Made by a program: the position numbers and the translations under genes
Part shown: piece by piece, positions 54,781 to 64,000 of the stretch
Layout of the letters: the number at the start of each line of letters is the position of its first letter
Numbering within the stretch: position 1 is the first letter of the stretch
Notes under the pieces: model-generated
Database searches by the model: none
What the model was told of the DNA's origin: nothing
What the model saw: only the letters and a program-made list of their open reading frames with translations
From: Heterostelium album PN500
Taxonomy: Eukaryota > Evosea > Eumycetozoa > Acytosteliales > Acytosteliaceae
Reading direction: 5' to 3'
DNA: 64,000 bases
NCBI RefSeq assembly: GCF_000004825.1
Contig: NW_008805072.1
Span: 62,001 to 126,000, forward strand

Positions 54781-55316
54781 ATGTTAACTTTGGTAGATTG
54801 ATATTTTGTTGATTCACTGAATGTTGATATTATTCTAATATATTTAATTATTGTTAACAGCTGGATTATTAATTTAAGTTATTTGAAATCGTGTCCATAA
54901 ACTGTTTGAATTGTGATAGTTGAATTCTTAATAAATTATTGAAGTGTCAGTTGATTTGGTTATTATAATTCTAAAATGTTAATTTTAGAACAATAAGTAA
55001 TAGTTAAATTGTTTCTTAGTATTTTTATTTTAGCCATTAGTTAATAGTATTATTTACGATTGGTGAGACTGGTTCATTTGTAGGTGAAAGAATGTTTGTA
55101 TTGGAAAGAAATGATGCTGTTGCGATGATACTGAGATGAAGGTATGTTGTAGGTGATACCTTTGAATGCAATTTTGCGGTATGTCATCATTTGCAGTAAT
55201 GTATAGTTTGATTTTATAAGTAGTGTATAACTGGTTTTATATCATTATAAAACAAAAAACAATGTACATTCTGTTTAAGTTTTCTCTTATTAATATATTA
55301 TTACAAATTTAATGAT
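54781..55316. other. AT-rich spacer, no gene seen
   Basis: About 530 bp without a supported frame or repeat relation. Confidence 0.4.
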
Positions 55317-55535
55317 TCAATAAAATCGATTTAAATTATTTTTTAACAAATCGAGGTAAATTTCATTTACATAATCTGGTAGACCAATGATGATACTATA
55401 GGACCAAGGACCACACTCTTTGTATCTGTTTATATCAAATATCAATGCTTGACCTGTATACTTGTTGTTATATTCATTCATCAACGATTTAAGAGCATTG
55501 ATTTTATTCAAATATAAATAATTGAACCATGTTGA
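55317..55535 (-). other. Unrecognised open stretch, possible host-gene 3' exon
   Basis: A minus-strand frame without a clear ATG reads FNYLYLNKINALKSLMNEYN, then TGQALIFDINRYKECGPW and SIIIGLPDYVNEIYLDLL, to a stop at 55317. The balanced composition looks like real protein. It abuts the Ku80 fragment, so it was probably cut when that fragment arrived. No family is recognised. Confidence 0.35.
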
Positions 55536-55539
55536 TCAA

Positions 55540-56343
55540 TTTAGATTATTTAATGATGTACTTACAACATATAATGCATCACTGCTACACTTCTACCGGT
55601 TTCTGCACGATTCATCACAACTTCCAAAACTCGATCCGATCATCTCGAAATATATCAATCCCGATGAAGCGATTATGGAGAATGCACAAGATGCAATAAA
55701 GAACTTCCAAACACTGTTTCCACTCACGAAAACCACCAACTTTAAATCGGAACCGAAATATCGATGGCAAGATGGAAGTTGGTCGAACAACAACAAGAGA
55801 TTCGTTTGGATTCCTATGTGACAGACGATGCCAACGCATCGAAAAAGAGAAAGGCAGACGATCTTGCAGATTACTCGCTCGACAAGCTGGTTTCTGGTTA
55901 CGTCAATGAAGTCGGTTCGATCAATCAAGTGCAGAACTTCAAAGATATGTTGGCAAGACGTGATATCGATCTGGTAGACAAAGCGATATCATTAATGAAA
56001 CAACGTATTGTCCAACTGGTAAACGATTCACTCAAAGATCAATTCTATCAGAAGGCATTGGAGTGTGTCGTTGAACTTCGTCGTGGATCTATCAAAGAAT
56101 CAGAATCACTGGTATTCAGGTGAACTTGGTGATTATTACGAATCAAAGAATCGTGATGACTTTTGGCAACTTATCGTTACAAATCAGATCGGATTGATCA
56201 CCAACGATGAAAGTGATGACAGTGAAATCACTGAAAAAGAATCAAAAGAATTCCTCGGTTCTAAACGCAAGACCATTGCAATCAACAACAATCAACCATC
56301 GAAATCTGATTCTGTTGATGATCTTTTCGATCAAATCGAATAA
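55540..56343 (+). pseudogene. Ku80 (XRCC5) C-terminal fragment, copy B (longest)
   Basis: Begins inside the end of the Ku core (LLHFYRFLHDSSQLPKLDPI then NFQTLFPL; human has LSKIKTLFPL). It runs through the linker KKRKADDLADYSLDKLVSGY and the helical domain (VGSINQVQNFKDML, VQLVNDSLKDQFYQKALECV) to RDDFWQLIVTNQIGLITN, TEKESKEFLG and the tail SVDDLFDQIE before TAA. At least two single-base frameshifts (near 55780 and 56100) break it, and the vWA and DNA-binding beta-barrel parts are missing. The 5' edge near 55540-55580 joins unrelated sequence. As in copy A it lies upstream of an FNIP kinase. A full Ku80 gene must lie elsewhere if the organism has one. Confidence 0.82.
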
Positions 56344-56454
56344 AATTAATAATAATTTGTAATTTAAATTGTAAATTTATTTAATATTAAATTTTATTTT
56401 TAACTAAAAACCGTCTACAATACAAGTTATTGTTAAAAAAATTACATTTTATAA
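56344..56454. other. Ku80 3' flank
   Basis: Nearly the same as 20922-21035, so the duplication includes the Ku80 3' UTR. Confidence 0.5.
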
Positions 56455-56940
56455 GAAAATCCAGGAGTTACTTGATAAAGATCAACAAATAGCTCGCCTC
56501 CTACAACTATATTCCAATTCAATTTTCCCAAAGATCAAATCTGCTTATTTATCTGATCACATGGAGTACTCTTAAAAAAGAAAAAAAAGATGAACAAAGA
56601 TTTAAAAAGGGGCAAGATGTTTCTAAACCTTCTATAGAGTTAGTATCTCTTCAGAAGAAATACGATAAAGATGGTGGATTTAATAAAGAAAAATACATTA
56701 AAGATAAAGAAGAGGATAACAAAATAAAAAAAAGTAAGAATAATAATCGAGAATGTATTCGCTACAATGAAGAAGTGGAATACTATCAGATATTTTAGAT
56801 CTTAAAAAAGGCCTATCACATCAAAGGAAATTAGTTACAATTGTGGGAAGGTTATTGCATATTTAACTAATATGTACCATAACTTTGGAAGAAATGTTGA
56901 ATTCTTTAGTTCAACAGGATGTAATAATAATAATTAAATA
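56455..56940 (+). pseudogene. Lys-rich coding debris of unknown origin
   Basis: Successive frames read KIQELLDKDQQIARLLQLYS, then SIELVSLQKKYDKDGGFNKE, then LKKGLSHQRKLVTIVGRLLH. The stretch is absent from the equivalent position in cassette copy A, so it was inserted here or lost there. It may be part of an old transposon protein, but no domain is recognised. Confidence 0.3.
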
Positions 56941-57118
56941 TAATTGAATTATGTTGGATTTTTTTTATTTTGATCACGTGATTTCCTACTGAAAAAAAAA
57001 CACAAAAAAGTTTATTTTTTTTCAATTTAATTTAAATAATTTCGGCAATAAAATCAAAGTTTAGTTTAACTTAACTATTTTTATTTTTGAAATGAATGAA
57101 TTATAAAAATACTTCAAA

Positions 57119-59350
57119 ATGGATAATATCAAGCTAACATATAAATTAATCAATGGAAAGAATGTATTGAAATTTAATTTTAAATACATTCGACAATTCA
57201 TAATTTTAGTTTATAATCATTTGAAAGATAAAGAAAATGAACAACACACAAATATCACATTAATTGGAAATATTAATTATAATAATAATGTGATTGTAAT
57301 ACCAGATACTGTCGATACTCAATATCAATTAATAATAATAAGATCTGATTCTTACGCAGTAGATTTTGAATCCATATATGTCGAGCTATTAAACAAATCA
57401 CAATCATACACAATCAATATTAAAAACAATCTATTCAAAAACAACCTTGACTATTTCGAACAATCTCATATCATTAATAACAAACGATATCATTCAATAT
57501 CAAGATTTACAAACAGTAATGCTATCAATGATGTATATTTAGTGTGTGGTACTGATGATCATAGATTGGTAAGTTGAATTTAAATCGATTGACATCATTT
57601 TTCAAAGTAATTAATCAATTGACAATTATAAAACTAACAAAATCAATTCAAAAGTATGTTTATAAAAAGATAAATTATAAAGATAATCAGAAATCTTATG
57701 AAAGAGCTGAGAATGAAATCAAATCAATGAAATTACTCCTCAATAATCCAAGATTTGTTCAACTTGTTGACTATCATCATGATAAAGACAATCAAATCTT
57801 TCATATCATAACTAAATATTGTGGTGGTGGTGATCTTTCCCAAAAGTATAAACATGTAACTGATAAAAATCTGTATGTATAAAATATTAAATAACATGAC
57901 TTTTATCAAGCAATTAACAACTTTTATATTGAATATAAAAATAGAATCTTTTCAGAATCATATATTAGTAATTATATTTCACAACTTTTCAATATTCTTT
58001 TGGATCTTGATAAACATGGAATTGTTCATTGTGACATTAAACCATCAAATATATTCATTGATGAATCTTCTGCTTATGGTACTTTGATTCTTGGTGATTT
58101 TGGATGTTGTAAATTCATTGATAAATCAACAATCATTGAATATCAAGATACAAAAGAACATACTCTTGAAACAAATGATTCTAATTTAAAAACTATCGAT
58201 CATGAAATATCAGATCCAACCATTTTTTCAAATACATACATAAATGCAACACGTGGAACTAAAGGTTATATTTCACCAGTAAGTAATTTTTATTTATTTG
58301 ATTTTCAATATAATTTTAAGTTATTTAAAATAATAACAAATAGGAAGCAATGAAACGACAATATGCACAATCATGTGACATCTTTTCAATTGGATCAACA
58401 ATTCTCAAATTATTATGTTGGTAAATACTCGAATAATCATTTTTAAAATATTATTATCAATCAGATATTAACTCTGTATTTTTGAATATTTAAATTGATC
58501 AGTCATCCAGATGATCGAAATAATCATCAAATATTCCAAACTAAACATGAAATTAAGATTTCAGAATGCAGATATTCAAAACAATTGATTGAATTTATTC
58601 ATCGATTGTTGGATCAGAGTCCAAAGAAAAGAGAATCATTGAATCAATTATTAAACCAATATATTGAAACCAACACCAATAATCAGATAATTACATTCAA
58701 TTTAAATACTCCATTTCATAATACCTCCGTCAATCTCACTGAAATCATTTTTGGAAATGAATTCAATCAAATATTATCAGTTGGTGTGTTACCTGAATCA
58801 TTGAAATCATTGAAGTTTGGAAATGAATTCAATCAAATATTATCAGTTGGTGTGTTACCTGAATCACTGAAATCTTTGGTGTTTGGATATTCATTCAATC
58901 AAATTATTATCAGTTGGTGTATTACCTGAGTCACTGAAATCATTGGAGTTTGGAAAAGAATTCAATCAAATATTATCAGTTGGTGTATTACCTCAATCAC
59001 TGAAATCATTGGTATTTGGATATGAATTCAATCAAATATTATCAGTTGGTTTATTACCTGAATCACTAGAATCATTGATGTTTGGATATTCCTTCAATCA
59101 AATATTATCAGTTGGTGTATTACCTGAGTCACTGAAATCATTGCTGTTTGGATATAGATTCAAACAAATATTATCAGTTGGTGTATTACCTGAATCACTT
59201 GAATCTTTGGAGTTTGGAAATGAATTCAATCAAATATTATCAGTCGATGTCTTACCTAAATCACTGAAATCTTTATCAATGATGAACCACATCGATAGAA
59301 AAGATCTACCACAACATATTGAAAACCTATTATTGGAGGACAAAGAATAG
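57119..59350 (+). pseudogene. FNIP-repeat protein kinase, copy B, with damaged repeat array
   Basis: Same exon plan as the 21235 gene: 57119-57568, 57655-57872, 57945-58278, 58344-58420 and 58503-59350, with conserved splice sites. The kinase motifs are kept: YVYKKI, HCDIKPSN, GDFG, GYISPE and CDIFSIGS. The array has only about 8 FNIP units. An extra T in the third unit (about 58905) shifts the frame and would end the protein soon after, and a one-base loss near the end (59329) changes the last residues. A truncated kinase with two repeats could still be made. Exon sequence in the kinase part differs from copy A by substitutions and a shorter activation-loop insert, so it is not a very recent copy. 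Confidence 0.8.
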
Positions 59351-59670
59351 ATATCGACTCATTCTAAATTTGCTTTAAATCTTCTATTTTAATCAAGAGT
59401 GCAGATTTTAATAGTTAGACATTCATATTCAACAATTTATCCAATATCAGAGGCTTTTTGGATTCTCAAAACAATCAAATCAAAGAAGAATACATCATCG
59501 CTCTACATTTAAAACTAGAGGATCATTTTAAATAAAAAAGATAACTTCGATTAAAATCAGGATATAATTAATGATTATTTATTATTTATTCTATTGAAAT
59601 TAAAAGATATGAATTCAACTATGTCAAATAGATATTCAATCTATATTCCAGTTATATTCTCGTTCTCCAT
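59351..59670 (+). repeat. Conserved 3' flank of the FNIP-kinase cassette, copy 3
   Basis: Near-identical to 1-320 and 24420-24740, with an uninterrupted tattctcgttctcc site at its end. It starts right behind the kinase. Confidence 0.85.
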
Positions 59671-59689
59671 TTAATCTTCTAGACCTTTA

Positions 59690-60290
59690 CAATACCGCTG
59701 AATCTCGATAGTCTTAGCTTGTTTATCATATCTATTTGCTTTCTGATGATGTCGAACTTTGTACAGCTACGTGATATCCTCGTGGAGGAGGTGTGTGTTG
59801 GCATACTCGACTGTGCCAACATTCGTCTGCACTACAGAGGTGCTGTATGTACTGACGCCAGCTCTTTTGTTGAATTGCTGAGTTTCCTTTCGGATTTTAA
59901 GAAACTTCCTTTCAGAAAGAGAGAGCGGCTCCGGCAAGAGGAAAGGAGAAACAATCACTGTTCGTATACCCAAGTGCTCTTTCGAAAGAGCACACAGTAT
60001 TGGATTTCTAGAAATACCATGATCACAAAGCTACAGCTGTATGCCTTACATTACATCTCTCTACTTCGATGATGGTGCGACTAAGTATTTTGTGTCTGAA
60101 GCTATTTTCACCAAAGATGTCAACCATAGAGGTTTATTTAATTCACGATCTACTATCTTATCTTCAACTGAATCCATCTTTCTATAAAAAGTTTAAAATT
60201 AAAAATAAATGGAGTTGATAACCACTATTCCCACACTTCAGTGTGTAAAGAAGGGTATAAGAAGAAATGATTGCAATTCTCCTTACTATG
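59690..60290 (+). mobile_element. APE-type LINE remnant (N-terminal region)
   Basis: Holds a decayed frame with SFVELLSFLSDFKKLPF, KRKGETITVRIPKCSF and SLYFDDGATKYFVSEA. Its left part matches 24745-25165 and its right part 1018-1300, so the two shorter copies are pieces of the same ancestral insertion next to the kinase flank. Confidence 0.65.
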
Positions 60291-60443
60291 TTAAAAATAA
60301 TTAAAAATGTAAATCTTCTATTTCTCTTTTTCATTTTTTTTCAAGCACAATCAAAAGGATGTAAAATAAGAGATTATTGATCAATCATATGAAAGAAAAG
60401 TCAATATTTTAAATTAGATCTAATCTGTTATTGATAGTTTGAC

Positions 60444-60530
60444 ACAAAATAGATTTTTTTTTTTTGTGGATCATGATAAAGATTTTGTAATTACAATATG
60501 ATCTTTCTTTTTACATAAAATCTATTTTGT
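60444..60530. repeat. Nested inverted repeat
   Basis: Perfect 14-bp arms acaaaatagatttt (60444-60457) and aaaatctattttgt (60517-60530) enclose gatcat/atgatc and a central 12-bp palindrome ttgtaattacaa (60485-60496). It could fold into one long hairpin. It may be a small MITE-like insertion or structured RNA; no second copy was found in the window. Confidence 0.5.
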
Positions 60531-60852
60531 TGATGGCGAGTACGTTTGAGAATATAACATCTTTGAACATCAATTAAATCTTTTTAACTTTTCAAAAAAA
60601 ATATAAAATTATCTTTACCTCTGATGAGTGTTGCCATCAACCCACATCATAAATATTATTCCTTTTTGACAGTGAGGTTTTAAAAAAAACATATTATTAA
60701 AAATTAAAAAAAAGATATTTCAATGAGATAAAAAATGTTTTATTAAATTTATATTTTTACTATTATTACTCAAATCATTAAAAGATTTAATTAAATATGT
60801 TTATTTTTTTTTAAAATATTAATTCAGTTTTCAATAACTTCAACATTATAAA

Positions 60853-61330
60853 ATGCCAAAAAGAGCAAATTCAACAGATCAAAGTGAGAAAAGCACTATG
60901 CGTGAACGATTTAGTTAAGTACCAGAGCAATACTCTTTTGTTACATAATATTCAGAAACTAAAAAGGAGCATTTCCAAAATGTGCCCCAAAAGATATCTT
61001 AAGCCAAAAGGTTGCTAATCATGAAAAAAGTAAGTAATTTTTGAACATTCTAATTTTTTTAAAATATCAGAAAATTAAAATTTAATTTACTACAATACTA
61101 GCTCTTACAGCACATGGTAGAACAATTTTAAAGGAAAATGAATGAAGAATCAGATGAAAGTGAAGAGGAAGAGATAGTTTCTCATTCAAAAAAAAAAAAG
61201 AAAAGCAAAAATGAAAACCAAGAGATTGGTCAATTAGGTTTAAGTCAAAGAATTGAATATATTAAAGATGGAAAATATTATATCTGGAAATTCCCTCGTA
61301 GAATACTCTAATGGATACAAAGTTCAAGAT
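60853..61330 (+). pseudogene. Basic coding debris with a possible intron
   Basis: From ATG 60853 the frame reads MPKRANSTDQSEKSTMRERF and then stops. Further on, a gtaagt site (61030) and LTAHGRTILKENE followed by a Glu/Lys-rich stretch and IEYIKDGKYYIWKFPRRIL suggest a second exon. The frames do not join cleanly. The BED-finger-like start and acidic middle resemble transposase leftovers, but this is weak. Confidence 0.25.
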
Positions 61331-62159
61331 GATAACAAATTAAAAATATTAGAATAATAACATTTTTATTTATATATATAAATTATTCAAATTTCATTGT
61401 AAAAAAATTCCAAAATTTTTTGTTTACTTTTGTGGTTTGAGTATTAAATTAGTACTATAGTAATAGTTTTTTTTTATTTTTTTATTTATTTGTAGTTATA
61501 TATTGCTCCAGTTCTTGGACAACATCTTACATGTTTTTTCTTTTTGCCTCGACAAAGTGCAAACCTCTTATATTATACTTTTTATTAAAAAGGACTATAG
61601 CTAATCGTATATTTTTTAAATACTATTTGAAGAAATTGCAAATTTAATATCTATTTTTTACTTTTTTTTTTTTTTTTTTGTTTTTATGATTAAACTTACT
61701 TCAGAGTTTAATTTATTTGACCAAAAAACAATTGGCAATATTGGTATAAATACTCCTACGGCAACGTAACAAAAAATATTATTTTTATCGATAAGACTTA
61801 ATAAACATAGAATTTAACCTCATATCATTAATACAAAGATTACTATATTTAAATATGGATATTTAATTGTATTATAATTATTAATTTCAAAGAGAATCTC
61901 TTCAAACTCCTCTTTTGATAAATATGCTCAAATTCTAATATCATATGGTATGATTCTAACTTGGACTTTTAATTCCTAAAAAATGTTTGATTGTAAATTT
62001 TTCGGTATGAATATGAAGAGATTGGGAATTTCCTATACATGTAGGTTCTATATCTAAAACTACCATTTTTTTACCTATTAAAAAATAAATAGATAGAATA
62101 ATAATATAAATATCTTTTTAAATATTTTAATTCTATTTAAAAACACACTATTTTATTAT
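61331..62159. other. AT-rich spacer
   Basis: About 830 bp with long T runs. On the minus strand at about 61500-61580 a short frame reads RFALCRGKKKKHVRCCPRTG, Cys-rich and basic, possibly the end of a zinc-binding or transposase protein. It is too short to call. Confidence 0.3.
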
Positions 62160-62310
62160 ATATATCTCGATATTTGATAATTAAAATGAATACAAATAAT
62201 ATTATTAAAATTACTCAAAGATAATCCAAGATTTGTTCAACTTGTTGACTATCAACATGATAAAGACAATCAAATCTTTCATATCAAAACTAAATTGTAT
62301 TAAATTTCCT
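62160..62310 (+). pseudogene. FNIP-kinase exon 2 fragment
   Basis: From ATG 62186 (MNTNNII, the same opening as the inverted copy at 63051) the sequence jumps to the exon 2 part equivalent to 57733-57815, reading NPRFVQLVDYQHDKDNQIF, and then stops. It lies head-on to the inverted fragment at 62480-63051. Confidence 0.7.
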
Positions 62311-62479
62311 ATTTTATTTTTTCATTATTTTTATTGTTAGTGTCTTTCCTAATACAATAAAAATAATCTAGATAATCTAAATAAAAGTTATATAATAAAA
62401 TTGTTATATTTCTTAATTATTGAAATTAATATCTCACCAAAAAATAAAAAATAAAAAAAATTGGTAAATGTGTTGATAG

Positions 62480-63051
62480 AGCAATTTCATTGCTTTGATT
62501 CATTTAATGCACTATCATAAGATTTTTGATTATCTTTATCTTTATAGTTTATCTTTTTATAAACAAACTTTTGAATTGATTTTGTTAGTTTTACGATTGT
62601 CAATTGATTAATTACTTTGAAAAATGAACTTACCAATCTTTGATCATATGTACCACCCACTAAATATACATTGATAGCATTACTGTTTGTAAATCTTGAT
62701 ATTGAATGATATCGTTTTTTATTAATGACATGCAAGTGTTTGAATTGACTTTCATTAATATTGATTATGTACGATTCTGATTTGTTTAATAACGCCGTGT
62801 ATATAGGTATAGTGTATTCTAAATTTGCTAATCCTTTGGTAACCTATTTGATCTTATTATTATTAACTGATATTGGTTTCGACAGTATCTGGTATAACTT
62901 TTTCAACAAAGGCAATATTTCTGTGTTGTTCATTATATTTATCTTTCAAATGATTATGAATTAAAACTATGAATCTATTAAAGAAGTCACAACTTATTTT
63001 CAAGATATTGTTTCCTTTGTATAGTATATCTATTATATTATTTGTATTCAT
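62480..63051 (-). pseudogene. FNIP-kinase 5' fragment, inverted
   Basis: Minus strand from ATG 63051: exon 1 (FIVLIHNHLKDKYNEQHRNI, IPDTVE, then after frame changes KKRYHSISRFTNSNAI), a shortened version of the first intron, and the start of exon 2 (FVYKKINYKDKDNQKSYD). It breaks off at the codons equivalent to MKLL. The plus-strand piece at 62205 resumes from that same point, so the locus was split and partly inverted. Confidence 0.75.
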
Positions 63052-63282
63052 TTTCTAAAAGTAATATTATATGATTTATACAACTTTTTTTGAAATTTTT
63101 AGTGGCCCACTTTAAAAACAAGATCTTTGATCATCACCTTACACTAAATGTACATCTTTTGAATACTGTTTAAAATAGATAAGATTGAACTGTTGGAGTT
63201 TGAAAAATTCTTTATTTATCTAAAATATATGTTTAAATACTACAATGAATTGAGTGATAAATTCTAAAATAATGGATGTCTT

Positions 63283-64000
63283 TTAATCCCATTCACGGTT
63301 TGGCATTAAAACAGGGGCTACTAATGTCCAAAGATACAAAAGATGAACCAACCAACCACTTACGATCTTGACCCAAACGGAAACCATACCAGAGTCGACA
63401 TTGAGGTCACCGTTTGATCCGGAAGTACCAGAGATCGTTGCCCAATTGGTGAGTAACATTCCGATATACATTGCACCAAGTGCGAATGTGATATGGAAGA
63501 ATGTATAGTTGTAAGCGACACCACCGCTTTCATCGTCCTCCATCTTATCATCAGCAGCCTCGTCATCGCTTGCAACCGTTGGTAACTTGTCGAATCCACC
63601 ACCCGAAGACGATCCCAAGATCTCATTGGAATCCGACGCTCTGAAAGCGGAATAGCAAACCGAAATAATGGTAAACATCGAACCAATAATGATTGTCCAT
63701 GTCTTTTGTTTTCCACTATTGCTATTATTATCCATTGATGGTTCACTCATAATAGCACTAAACACCAAATAAGCAGAATACAACATGACAACACCCGATT
63801 GGAATAATCCAGAAGATGGTCTAAATTCTCGAATCTACAAATAAATTAAACATTCAAATTTGTTAATATCTATGTATTTTGTTTTGTTTGTGTTATAAAG
63901 CTAACTATACCTTTTCATTAATGGATAATACACCGATGATGAGTGATAAACCGAGATTGAATACGATAAAGAATTGGTTGATTGATGTCTTACTCCAGAG
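63283..64000 (-). CDS. Serine incorporator (SERINC/TMS) family membrane protein, C-terminal part
   Basis: Minus-strand exons 64000-63911 (cut by the window edge) and 63834-63283, with an intron gtatag...tgtag of 76 bp. The visible 213 residues include helices SINQFFIVFNLGLSLIIGVL, SGVVMLYSAYLVFSAIMSEP (the SAYLxxSAxxSEP signature), TWTIIIGSMFTIISVCYSAF, NYTFFHITFALGAMYIGMLL and a last helix before PVLMPNREWD. Between helices lies an acidic loop (SDDEAADDKMEDDESGG) directly before VAYNYTFFH, as in the family. SERINC proteins are multi-pass membrane proteins linked to serine-derived lipids and lipid scrambling. The N-terminal half lies outside the window. Confidence 0.93.

Noticed and set aside
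61100-61115. ctcttacagcaca, similar to the conserved motif of dictyostelid class I RNAs
   Set aside because: The rest of the class I structure (paired GTTG...CAAC ends in about 60 bases) is missing, and the site follows a plausible intron acceptor.

Overview
The window looks like nuclear DNA of a dictyostelid social amoeba. Intergenic DNA is very AT-rich with poly(A)/poly(T) runs. Introns are short (about 55-125 bp), AT-rich and GT..AG. Exons carry Asn/Ser/Thr/Gln runs. The gene content includes F-box/FNIP proteins, FNIP-repeat protein kinases and large ankyrin-type families, which are typical of this group. Exons are clearly less AT-rich than those of Dictyostelium discoideum, which suggests a group 1 or 2 species (Cavenderia or Heterostelium type); this species guess is inference.

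The layout is strongly compartmented. Bases 1 to about 38600 are a repeat-rich accessory region. About 38900-52770 is an ordinary genic block: a SAP30BP-like gene, three copies of an unknown 133-140 residue family, an unknown 296-residue gene, a Raver-like RNA-binding protein and the SUMO E1 subunit SAE1/AOS1. About 52830-63100 is accessory again, and a SERINC-family gene runs off the right edge.

Two duplication systems explain most of the accessory DNA. The first is a cassette of a Ku80 C-terminal fragment, an FNIP-repeat kinase, a conserved 300-bp flank and a dead APE-type LINE piece. It is seen at 20317-25165 and 55540-60290, its tail is at 1-1300, and more decayed pieces lie at 12723-13700, 16640, 52840 and 62160-63051. 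The second is a segment of about 6.9 kb holding ankyrin gene 1, a tiny spliced secreted-peptide gene, an F-box/FNIP gene and ankyrin gene 2. It is nearly complete at 31653-38600. At 1815-8475 a second copy has lost two internal pieces, and a LINE with a restriction-like endonuclease sits at one of the gaps.

Mobile DNA includes this REL-type LINE (3155-6645), many fragments of an APE-type LINE, a whole-looking Ty3/gypsy LTR retrotransposon (25631-31567, matching 213-bp LTRs, 5-bp target duplication) inside a dead LINE, and two fossil pieces of another retroelement-like sequence (316-1017 and 53428-54297).

Genes that look intact as spliced models are the FNIP kinase (21235-24437), a GNAT acetyltransferase (19045-19599), the 44-residue secreted peptide (34190-34383), the F-box/FNIP gene (34464-36100), ankyrin gene 2 (36563-38593) and all genes of the genic block. 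No tRNA, rRNA or CRISPR array was recognised.
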